From positions 186,001-250,000 of the forward strand of contig CM076958.1 in assembly GCA_039566865.1 (NCBI GenBank): DNA of 64,000 nucleotides. The letters run 5' to 3'. The notes under the pieces were generated by a model. The model saw only the letters and a program-made list of their open reading frames with translations. It was not told the origin of the DNA and did not search any database. Each line of letters begins with the position of its first letter. Within the stretch, counting starts at the first letter, position 1. Made by a program: the position numbers and the translations under genes. Shown in pieces: positions 48,001-61,000 of this stretch. The DNA comes from Aurelia coerulea. Its lineage: Eukaryota > Cnidaria > Scyphozoa > Semaeostomeae > Ulmaridae.

Positions 48001-51000
48001 ATTGTTTAAGGGGTTAGTTTTGGGATAAAGAAGTAGGAATATTAAGCAACATTAATTGAAGCAACATTTTAGTGATGTTGAAAGAAAACTTAGCAAATGA
48101 TTTCTGGATTAGAATTAAGACGAGAAACAGTGTTGATAATTTCATTTTATCCCAAGTCAACACAAATATGTAAATATTTCTTTTCAATGAATAATTCCAT
48201 TTTGTAAATATATCATGTTTTGATCATTTTACAGAAAAGAGATTAAGAGGTAATAGGGTCCAAATTCATCAACCAATAAGTACCATCAGAATCTTCAAAG
48301 TATTGATTTGCAGCTGTGAGTGCCCTCTTGTCTTTATGTTTATAATCTTAAATTGTCTTTCATTTATTTTTCAGTAACAATGTCAGGTTTCATGCTACAA
48401 ATGCACTATTAAATTCATTGGAATTTACAAGAGCCAATTTCGAGAAATGTGTGAGTAGCTAATCTTATTAATTTCAATCTTCGTTTTCCTGCCAACTCAG
48501 TCAGATTTATCTTCCTTTTTAACCAGTAATCTGCCTTAGCTTTGTTGTTTTGTTGTCTGTTTGTGTAATGTATCTTTAATTTTGTCGTTTTTGTTCTTTG
48601 TTTTGTGTATTGAAAATTAATTTGAATTGTAAGTACCATCCATAGTGAAGACCCGGTGACTTTATGTCTTTCTTCACTATGGATGGTACAGTGTAATGTA
48701 AGTATAAATATTGTAGTTTTTAATCTTGATAGAAAAAAAAAAGATTTATCTCTGTATTTTTATTGATTATTCTGATGAAGTTGCATTTGTCTTTTGTGAA
48801 ATAGTGTGCACTTTTTTCATTGATCCAATATGTTCCAAGTACTGGTGGAGTAAATGAGCCAAGGACCAGTGGAGTAAATAAACCAATAAACCAAATAGAC
48901 CATGCTGTATTTCAATTACCCTTTGATTGTACTTCTTTTATTTTGTAGTTTCTTAATTATTTTGCATATCAGAAATCTGCAAATGTTCTCATGTTTCCAA
49001 CAGTTTGACACCCGTTTGTTTCTTGTTTAACAGCATGAACGAAATACTATCATGGAAGTTGTTTGCAATGCAACCGTGTGTCAGCAGAAAAAGGTACGTC
49101 AAAGATTTGTTTGTCCACAGAGTGTTCTAAAATTTTTTAATGGTCGTTTAGAAATTTTAGATAACTGAAGGAACAAAACTGACTGACTCCAGGAGAAGAT
49201 GATCATGACCCAAAAATTTCAAATTGATTTGCGATACAAACGGATGGGCCAAAACGGATGGGCCAAAACGTATGCCAAGACATATTTTGTAATTTCTATT
49301 TCTGATATTAAAAGCATTTGATTTGATGCTATCTTTGAATGAATATACGTCAAAATGGCGTCTTCATATGGAAATCGCTCATATTTCAAATTGATTTGCG
49401 ATACAAACGATGGGCAAAAACGTATGTCAAGACATATTTTGTAATTTCTACTTCTGATATTAAAAGCATTTGATTTGATGCTATCTTTGAATGAATATAC
49501 GTCAAAATGGCGTCTTCATATGGAAATCGCTCATATTTCAAATTGATTTGCGATACAAACGATGGGCAAAAACGTATGTCAAGACATATTTTGTAATTTC
49601 TACTTCTGATATTAAAAGCATTTGATTTGATGCTATCTTTGAATGAATATACGTCAAAATGGTGTCTTCATATGGAAATCGCTCATATTTCAAATTGATT
49701 TGCGATACAAACGATGGGCCAAAACGTATGCCAAGACATATTTTGTAATTTCTACTTCTGATATTAAAAGCATTTGATTTGATGCTATCTTTGAATGAAT
49801 ATATGTTTAAATGGCGTCTTCATGTGGAAATGGCTCATAGTTTAAATTGTTTCGTCTTGTAGGTCAAGGTTGCAGCTCTACAATGCTTAGTCAAAATCAT
49901 TTCCCTGTATTACGATTTTATGGAAGCATACATGGGAGCTGCTTTGTATCATGTAAGAGACATTCAAGTATCTTTTATTTTGATATCCACACGTTTTTCA
50001 TAAGCAAAATTGATTAGCTGTTAGTACTGAAAGTTTCTTAAACTGGTTTTTTGTTATTGGGCGAAATCATACGGTATTTTGGGTTATAGCTACAGACAAA
50101 TTATTGGCATACGAAGCAACATATTTGGTAAGATCAGGAGTTCAATTTCTCTGAAAATATATATCGGAATGCAATTTATATTATTCGATTTGATACAGTG
50201 CAAGGATGCATATCATAGGAAATATCGAATTGCAATTTTCAATAAGTTTTTAAATACGTTTCATACGTATTGCTTGAGCTTTTAAACATTCAGCCATGGT
50301 AATAGTTCCTAAAAAAATATCTTTGATTGAGACATACTTATCAGGTAGTTTTTCTGAAAAGTTTGGTTGTATTCTGATAATGAAGCACGGCATTGCTTTG
50401 AAGCGTCAATGATGATTGTTATGATTAATCATTGATTTGTCCCTTGCTGGTATCTACTGGATTTGTCTCTAACTGAAATTACAATAAAAGTAACAATGTT
50501 TGCAATATTTGTTCTTCGTTTTTTGGTGACACTTGGGTTTCCTGCCATTGCTCCGATTTCTTTGAAATAATTAGCTCGATTTAAACCGTAATCTAGCATT
50601 CTTCTAACATTCTAGCAATTGAGGAAACTAACATTCTTCGGTCACATAGGAAGAAGGGACAATTTACACCATGTCATTTCAGAAGGTCGAATACCACCAA
50701 AAATACCCAAAGGAAGACCAAAACTTTATGCATGGACAATATCGGAGATTAAATGGGAAAGAAAACACTATGGATGGCTTGTGAGGAGAGCTCAAGATCG
50801 AGGAGAATTATAGCCTTTGTCCGAGACTCCAGTTCGGAAGAGGGAATTTTTTTGGAGGGTTTGTAACACAGACTCAGAGAATGGAGACTTTATTCATAGC
50901 AGTCCACCTACAACCAGTAGATGGTGCATGAAACGGAGAAACCGTAATCAAAGAAAGAAATAGTGCTGTCAAATTTCTTGTTTTGAAAATTGACGATTTC

Positions 51001-51988
51001 TTTTCAGATAACGGTAGATGCAATGAAAAGTGAAGAAGATGAGATAGCTTTGCAGGGAATTGAATTTTGGTCTTCACTTTGTGATGAAGAAGTTGAACTT
51101 GCCCTTGAAGCAGCAGAAGTGAGTTGTGAACGTTTTGATTATTCGCTCACAAAAAAATGAAATTTATGCTACAAATATATTGTTTTTTGTCGTATTGCGG
51201 TGTTTCTGCCTTTAAATTTACAAATATATTGCCTGCAAAGAAGAACTTGAAAGTTATGAACCAGCCAACCTGAAATATTGTATGCCAGAAAGAAAACCAA
51301 AGATGTTATGTTACAGAACAATACTATGCTAGAATCGTAGCTGATTTGGGTATTGTCGATCAAAGCTTCAGTTAAAATAAGTGCTGATTCAAGTATTTTA
51401 CGAGCTCTTTGTCAGTTCAGTGAAGCAGATTTTCCTCCAATTTTCCTCCAAAATTCACAATGTTTCCTTTTGTTATCAAACGTGTTGATACACTCGTGTT
51501 GTTCGATGAAAATTATGTACATACGAAACTTTCAATTAATTATTTGCATAATCATCTTGGATACTGTGCAGCTTCACAAAATACTTATTGTTGCTTCCTT
51601 CCATTTATGCCCTGGCGTCATCAACAATACATTTTCCATTTAACTGAATACTGTCTTAATGGTTTTTTTCATAGGCTGCAGAAACCGGTTCACAGCCAGA
51701 GAGATTCAGCAAATTCTATGCCAAAGGTGCCCTGAGCCAGCTCGTTCCAATCCTACTCAACTGCCTTACTAGACAGGTATGAACAATTTTGCATCACATG
51801 TACTTGACTGTTTTGTTTCTGCTTAACTTACAAAACTTTCCAGAGTCCGTATGATTGCTTAATGATTCATTGATTATGTATCGACTGATGAGAAGATTAC
51901 TAATTAGATGGATGGGTTATTATGATTGATAATTAGGTAAATGATTGCATATGATTATTGATTTATTCAATGATTTGTGAATGACTAC

Positions 51989-52038
<50 letters not shown>

Positions 52039-55000
52039 AGCGAGTGATTGTATGATTATGATTATAGGAAGAATTTGATGATGAAGATGATTGGAATCCA
52101 TCAAAAGCCGCTGGTGTATGTCTCATGTTGATGGCAACTTGTGCAACAAATGACATCGTTAATCATGTTCTTCCCTTTATTTCGAATTCGATTCGAAGTA
52201 GTGATTGGAAGTTCAGGGATGCTGCAGTCATGGCTTTTGGTATGTTGTTATTTACATCACTTTAAGTTATCAGTTTTTTGTTTTGCTTGCAGGCTTGTTT
52301 CTGTTCATGTAATTTCTGTAAGGCCTGAAAAACTTGACATGAATTTTGCACATTAAATGTGTGCACTGATTCGAAGGATAATGTTTATTAAATTAGTGTA
52401 TTTCCTTCAAGGAATTTCTTAGAACCTGATCGTAAGCGATTAGAATTTGTTCGAGTCTGTATGAGAATGCAAAATAGAACACAAACAAATTTAGTGATCT
52501 TTTTATTTGTTTACATGTTTGTTGGTATCTTGTTCATTAATTTTCAAGCCAAAGAAGGGAACTCACTTGTTGCTTCAGAGTATTACGAAAAAGCTGCAAA
52601 TGTTGGCTACCATCCTAGCCAGAGGAGCCATCGTTGTTTATATAACGCTGAACATATGTGTACCACACACATCCATATTTTTTAGCTATTGCTAAAGTTT
52701 TTTTAGCAGCGATCATCATGTGTAATGAAAATTGGATCATACTATTTTGGTAATTTCCTTCATTAAAGCAATTATATTATTACTTGTAATTTATTTTGAA
52801 GGATGCATTCTGGAGGGGCCGGAGCCAGAGGCACTGATGCCAGTAGTTTTGCAGGTACATTTGTTTATTATTATCATTCTTGTTAGTGCCATATGACCAC
52901 GCAACTAACTTTGCTTTGTATAGTATGGAGCATTACTGGATACTTAGCTCATGGAATCTAGCTTTAAAACCTCCCTGTAACTAGAAAGAGAATTTCAGTG
53001 TGACCTCTATTTGTTTGAGATTGAATGGGCAGTTGTATTATTGAGCCTTGCTTTGTATCGTCTCTTCTGTTATTCTTGATGGATAATGATATATGTGTTC
53101 TTTGAGATCAAGTCAGTATTTTAGACATTAGTATTTCCTTAGTCTACATCTGATACAAGTGAAACAAGTAACAAGTAATATTTTGAGAAGAGAAGTTTGC
53201 TAACTATATCATTCTTAGTAGATGTGACCTTGTTAATTGTATTTCTTTTGCTAATTGCTGTAATTGTCTTTTTAAAAGGCGATGCAAGTGTTATTAGACC
53301 TAATGAAAGATCCCAGTGTTAGATGTGACCTTGTTAATTGTATTTCTTTTGCTAATTGCTGTAATTGTCTTTTTAAAAGGCGATGCAAGTGTTATTAGAC
53401 CTAATGAAAGATCCCAGTGTTGTTGTACGTGATTCTGTTGCATGGACATTAAGCAGAATTTGTGAGCAAGTTCCTGAGGCTGCCTTTAAAGGTGCTAACT
53501 TGGACAATCTTCTGAATGCATTGATGGAAAATCTTGACAGCGAACCAAGAGTAGCTACGAATGTCTGCTGGGTAAGGACAAATCTTAATTTTACTTTGTT
53601 TAAGCACTTACTTTTTTGGGTTTGTGAGCATAGGAATCAAATCTTTAAAAAATATTGCACGATTGGTTGATGCATCTTTCGTTTGATACAATGGCTTGAA
53701 AGGAACTTCAGGTACTTATTTATATGTTATTAGCACAGGAAACAAATCTTAAAAAACATTGCATGATTGGTTAATGCATCTTTCTTTGCTTTAATGGCTT
53801 GAAAGGAGCTTCACGTACTTCGTTATATGTGTTCATTAGCAAAGAAAACGAATCTATAAAAAACATTGCATGATTGGTTAATGCATCTTTCTTTGCTTTA
53901 ATGGCTTGAAAGGAGCTTCACGTACTTCGTTATATGTGTTCATTAGCAAAGGAAACAAATCTATAGAAAACATTGCATGATTGGTTAATGCATCTTTCTT
54001 TTGCTTTAATGGCTTGAAAGGAGCTTCAGGTACTTCGTTATATGTGTTCATTAGCAAAGGAAACAAATCTATAGAAAACATTGCACGATTGGTTGATGCA
54101 TCTTTCGTTTGATACAATGGCTTGAAAGGAACTTCAGGTACTTCGTTGTGTGTTCATTGGCAATCTCTGTTGTCTGGATTATCTTCAGAATTACTGCGTC
54201 TTTCTTTTTATTGAAAGAATTCACAAACCTCTTTGTTAAGAACTATAATCATTGTGAATCCTGAATTGATAGAGGAAAAACAGTATAATCTTCAAGAAAA
54301 CCATGGTTTATAAAGGTCTATGATATGGCTGTAAGCAGAAATCTGTAGCTTTTGTGGTTTATGATTCAGCAATTCGATAACGTCAGAACCGGAAAACTAT
54401 TTGGAAAATAGAAGACGCTATAATTTTGAAACTAATTGATATATCAAAGATTGCCATTGATCACTTACAACGAAATATTTGAATCTCCTTTCACGCCATT
54501 ATTTCAAATGAAAGATGCATTAACCAATTGTGGAATTATCTTCTCTTTTTTCCTTCAAGGCTTTCTCATCCCTAGCTGAAGCTGCATACGAAATGGCCCC
54601 GAACACTGAAGAAGAGGAACCTGCGACTTATATCTTATCTGCAAAATTCAAGTTCATTGCTGAAAAATTGATAGCTACGGCAGAAAGGTCAGTTTCCTGA
54701 CGAATTTCTTCTTTTTGAAACTCATGTGAATCATGTGCAATAAGTCTCCAACAAACCCAAATTATGACTCAGGACTGCAATTAAGGAGAAACTTTTTCTA
54801 AGCAGGCTGTCCATTCTCTTGATAGATTTGCAAAATCGATAAAAGTAGGATTGACAAAGACTATTTTCTGATGTCATGTCTATATATTTATATATATTTT
54901 AACGTTGGAATCAATCACCTTTCTACTTTTAGCTATCATGTTATAATCTAATAAAGGGATTCATAATAATAAACAGAATGATGAACTACTGTGTGGTGGC

Positions 55001-58000
55001 AAAAGATTTATCATGGCTAAACGGGTAAACTTTGTGATTGGCAAGAGAATCTTAAATGTTTGGCTTACACTGCGTCAGGGCTGTATTTAAATTTATGCTT
55101 TTTTATTTTGGTTAACAAAGAATCCGTCCAATTGCGCATATTTAACGTAGCATATTTATTTTACGTTTTTATTTTGATTAACAGATCAGACGCCAGTCAA
55201 AGTAATCTTCGAAGTTCTGCTTATGAAGCTGTTATGGAACTCATTAAAAATAGTCCGAAGGTAATGTGACGTCATAGTAGCCCTCAATCGATCCTAACCA
55301 TTCAGATATCCAGCAAGAGAGTTCAATTGAGCATAGATAGAAATCACAGTATTCTGATAAGGGCTATCACGCCGGTCACTCGATTACCTTTTTTAATAAA
55401 AACTCTATATTGTGAATTTACTTTTTTATTTAGATCTTAACTTTACTGACCATAGTCGAGCCATTTCTGTATATGTCTCCTGTCTTTATTGTTATCCCTT
55501 TTTCAAATAGGCTTGGTCAAGTTTCCTGACTTGACCCGACTGAGAAAAAAATTCAGGTTTTGCACCATTCGATCTGAACAACATGTGTTAACTTAAAGTT
55601 TTCTTAGCTTTATATTAATGGTTTTCAAATCATATTCTAGGATTGTTATGATACAATTTTAACTACCGTTGGTGCCGTTTTGGATAGAATGTCCCGAATT
55701 CTTCAAATGGAAGTAAGTGGCAGTTTTGTTCTTCACCTCATTTACTTGATTTTTTCGTCATCATTTGCTTAATTTAAGGCTCTTCAGCTGCTTGGGACTT
55801 TTTATCATGATTTATTTTTTCCTACGTTCGCACATGGCCATAATGAAGTTTGCTTTGTAGAGTCTGCTAGAAACTACGGAAAAAGAATTGGATCTCTCAA
55901 GAATATCCTTACAAATTCTTACAGATTCGTTGATATTATGTCAAAAAAAGATGTGTATTAATTAGATTACTCTCTTGGTTTTAACAACTTAACTATGTAT
56001 GTATGGTTCTTGTGATTTCTTACGAATTCTCAATAATTTGTCGACGTTTACCTGCGAAAGACTCTACTCCTTCCTGAATAATCTAATCGCTTTTTTGCCC
56101 TTTTCTCAAACAATTCATTTATCGCTATGTTTTTTCTTTCATTTTGTTTTAGAATGCAGGATCGAATTTAGGAGACCATAGTCAACATAATGATTTCAAA
56201 TCACTTCTTTGTGCAGTCCTTCAGGTGAGATCAATTTCCACGCTATTCTCAAAGTTTCTTTTATCCTTCTGGTATTTTTCTATTGTTCACCGTAGCCAGA
56301 GGACTGTCAAAACCCAAAAACTTTCAAATCGGACAATCTAGTGCTGAGAAAACATTATTTCAAGTGAGGCCTAAAAAGTGAGCTTCAGGCTTCTTTCTAA
56401 GCACAGTAGAGCCACAAAATAGCACTAAGTTTCAAATTCAAATTTCTTGGCTTGCACTCACCCGATTTTCATGATCTTTGTTTTGTTCAACAGATTAAAC
56501 CTTGCAGAGTATGTAGTGAAAAAGTGGATTGAAAATTTTATCTTGGGATGCGGCAATTTTGCGAATTCATAGTGGTAACTAAACGTTAAAAAAACTAAAA
56601 CTGAATCACGAAGCGCTTCTTCAACATTAAAAACAAAAAATCTATGTTTCAGAATTCTCGGAAAGTCTATTGCAGAATCAAGTTTAAGCTATTGGCAACA
56701 CGTTTGCAAAAGGGCTTAGTAGAATAAGCTCTCAAATAATTTTGGCGAATTTTTCACGAAGACCAGTTTTGCACCTTTTCAGAGTAAAAAATTGCATTTT
56801 TATGACGAAAACCTATTAGCAAAGGCAATATTTCATCATATCTCCACAATTTCAAATACATGCTTTTTAGCAAGAGTAGTATAAAGTATTTTTACATAAT
56901 TAACTAATTTTTAAGGTTTTGAAAACATGCAGCCAACTCTACAATGATTTGTTATATCCCAAGGTGAAAAATGCTCCTAGTAACATCGAAAAACAGAACA
57001 AACACCAAAATAGATATCTAATATGATTGAGGAGTTGATCTCTGACCTCCTTTTGACTATAAGAGGGAAATATTTGTTTTATTGAACATTTAGTTCAGTC
57101 TATAGTGCAGTGGCAAATACAGACAAAATTTGCTAAAAAAGACTTCTTCTTCACTGGCCTTCGTGAAAAATTCGCCAAAATTAGTTGAGAGCTTATTCTA
57201 CTTAGCCCTTTTGCAAAAATGTTCCCAATAGGTTGAACTTGATTCTGCAATAGGCTTTACGAGAGTTCTGAAATCACAGTGGTCTGTTTCATGATGGTTT
57301 CACTTTTAATACAATCTTAAGGGGTCTGCTTCAACGAGCATGCCTTGCATGTGCCATTTCTGGTTGGGTTTTGTTGTGACCAGTTTCATGGGCCATGAAA
57401 ATGATGACAACAAAGACCAACAAAGAGATGGCACGTGCTAAGCATGTTGGTTGAAACACACCCCTTAAGATTGAATTAAAAAGTGAAACCATCATGAAAG
57501 AGACTGAAAGCTTCTTCTGATCTGACACTAATCACAGTATGAAACGTCGTTTTCACTTTTCAAAGCAGTCTTAAATTTCAAAGGATTCTTTCAAAGATCT
57601 ATGCCAGTGCATCTCCAGATATGACATCGATTGCGAAGTTAATCGTTCAGAAATTAATTTGACAATTTGTCTTTGAGTTTGATTGTGAATATTCAAATTC
57701 ACTCACGATTATCAATTTAGATGGTGTCAAAATTTCCTCACCTGCCTTGGAAAAAGATCTAACTTTTTAAAACAGAAGGAATGATTTATTTATATGTCTG
57801 CAATATCACTTACAGGCTGTCTGATTTTTTCTGAAACATCCCCCTGGCAAAGAGCATTCTCACCTCCACGTCTTAGTCTTGTTTAGCAGAATAGATGGAG
57901 GAAATTGGCAGAAAGTGCATTAAGATATTTTTGTTTCAAACACGCCCCCTTCCTTGAAATCGGTGTCTTAGTTTTGTTTGTAGCTAAAATGCTTTTTATA

Positions 58001-61000
58001 AATCATGCCCTTTTATCTGAAGTGCCTAGTTTAATTTGTAAGTGACACTCTGATGAAAACGGAAAAGTCTTAGTGTGCTAAATATTCTTTTGTGTCTGCA
58101 TATGTTCTGCATAGTTTTGATTCGTACAACTCTCAGCCATTATTATGAAGTGCCTGTGTGTGCGGGTGATAGGGTATTTCGCTAAGGGGATTCTTAACTT
58201 CCATTCCTCATTGCTATCGTTTGTTTCAAAGTGGTTTCAAGAAATTACAGACCATAATATCCGACATATCCTTGTTCTAGGGTAATGGGGGTAGTTTGCA
58301 ACTCTTATTATCAAATTCCAACCCATTTGCTTATGTTGTTTTTTGGAGTGGATTAAGAAATTTACAACCGACAGGCCCCTTTTTGCAATTTGCCCAAGTT
58401 TCTGATGTAATCTTTTAAGAATTAAAAGGGCAGTTGGCTAAGGGGCTCTAGAATTGTAACCCATTCGCTTGCTTTTATTTTCTAGAGTGGATTAAGAAAA
58501 TTACAGCCTTCGGATTCAGTTCAAGTTGGAGATGCTGTGATGCAAGCATTATTACAAATGTTAAGTGGTTCTAAGGCTGGAGGAGTGCAAGAGGATGCTT
58601 TCATGGCATTAGGAACATTAATTGAAGGTAAATTATCCTTTTTATTCAAAATCTGCTGAGGTTTGTTTTACCCACTTCAAGTCAACTGATCACATTCTTT
58701 GTACATTATATTCATGTTCTCGTCTTCGTATCATAGAATTTTTTGCATTTATGGCCGAAATTTTCATAGCACGAAATTTGTGAAAGGAATCAAAAGATGG
58801 TTTATCTATTGATTGATCAATTGACTTAATCTGGGTGTAAACAAATGTTAGCCGATTTGTCTTTTGGCAAAAAATTTCTGACAAAGATATCTTTATTTCT
58901 AGATATGTCTTTATGTTCTTATTTAACTTATACTTCAATATCTTAAGTACCATACTTTTGAGGACCAATCATGTGGGAAAAGAGCATAATTATCTCCTCT
59001 CAATCACGAAAGACGCAGGGAAAGTTTCAACTAAACCGTCCTTTTTTGGTAAAGGAAAAGCTAACTCTTGGAAGTTAAATAAGGACAGATTTTCTGCATC
59101 AATTGATCACTGATTTAAAGTCTTTTTCTTTTTGTCGCCAAAGGAGTTTTCTCTTCTACAATCCTTCATACTTTCGCATTTCAATCAAAGCCTTCATAAA
59201 GTGATATATTGAAAAGCAGACCTGAACCTTGAAGAGATCTTAATGAGTGACTAAGAAGAGCTTCGCGTATTAAACTTCTCTCTTCTCTTTTCTCATCAAT
59301 TTGATATCACATTGCGTTTCTCCAAGAGGCCCTTTACATGATAAATTTCAACCCGTGTTGAGATTCAACACGGGTTGAGTTTTAACAGCATTGCTTATTT
59401 TGCCTTGCGTTTACATGAAATCTCAACACGGGTTGAGATTAGGTCACATGGTTGCAAACAAAAGAAGAAGGAATGTGAGCCCCATTCAAAAATTTGAATG
59501 TTTGCGGAAATAGATTCGATCTCCTTTGTTCACATTCTATCTCGCCCCGAGTTAAAAAATTTTGCATTTACATGAGAATTTCAACACGGGTTGAGTTGCC
59601 TAGTTGAGTTGAACCTGTGTTGAGTGTCAACTCGGCCTCCTTCATATAACGCGATGAAAGCTTGCACTGTCCACCGAGTTGAAACTCAACCCGTGTTCAA
59701 CTCGACACGGGTTGAAATTTCTCATGCAAAGGGCCTCCAAGAATCTCGCCTTGTATTTACCCTTGAATAAAACTCAAGAATAAAAAAGAGAACTTTGTAC
59801 TGTAGGAGGACGGTGAACTTCAGATTTATGTCTTTCTCTCGCTAATTTCATTTTATTTTTTATCAATCTAAACCATCTGCGGCAGTTAACCAAGAAAAAT
59901 ATTATAAATGTCAATATTATAAATGAATTAAATTGCCGGTTTCATTTTCTGCAAAGAGACTATTTTATGAGTTCACATTTTCTAAAGGAATAAATCATTT
60001 TCTATTCTGTAAAAGAGTCTGGATCGAGTGATTTTTATACATTTTTGATCGAAGGATTAGATAAAGCGGCGTTAAAGCTTCTATATTCATTGCGCACATT
60101 GGAAAGTTCATCAGATTTCTATGAAATGTTTGAAATGCCGGGTGAGCCAATAAAAAGAATCCCCGTTTCAAAGGTCATGGTTCCCTGGATACCAAGACGA
60201 TGATATCGGGATCGGCACATATATTGTTTAATGGTAGACATTTTCAAATCCATTTTGAAATTTACTTGACTGAAATTGGCCACTCCGTTCTGAAGTTATG
60301 AGGGATTTTCTAGGGAAAGTCTCTTCAAGAAACCTAAATCACGAACAAATTTCCCTTACATCTCTGTCTTACACGGGCCTTACAGCAATGACTCCTGCAC
60401 GCTTTAGCACGTGCTATCCCCTTGGGAGGACGAACAAGTCATCCCCCTTGTATCAATAACCTATTCTGGGGGATTTAAGACAAAATACATGAATACATGC
60501 GAGTGTCATTATTTTTAGGAAGGGAAACTATGGAAAATTTGCTCACTGTTTTCACTCGTTTTTGCAGGTTTTTGGAAGAGCTTTCTTCAGAAAATCTGTC
60601 ATATCCCCTGGAAGGAATGGCAATAAAACAAGAAAGTTTTGAATATTATTGCTCTGACATTCAGGGAGCAGTGGCCTTTCAAACGGGGATTCTTTTTTCA
60701 AACGGGGATTCTTTATTTTGACTCACCCGGTATCGCTCACGCAATCCAAACTCTTTGTAGAATTCAAAGAAATCTGTCTCATTGGCTCTTTACTTATATC
60801 ATTTTGATTTGCGAAATCTATCAAGGCAATAATTTAATTAATTCTATGCAACGTACAGGTTTCCTATTATAGTGTATCGACGCTGGCTTGTAACTGTTTG
60901 ACTGAAACAGACCAATTAGAGACTCTAGATTTAAGCTAGTGACAATTTTCAATGCGGTAAATGTTTTTGCAATTTTTCTTCTTTCCTTATTTTTTATGAC

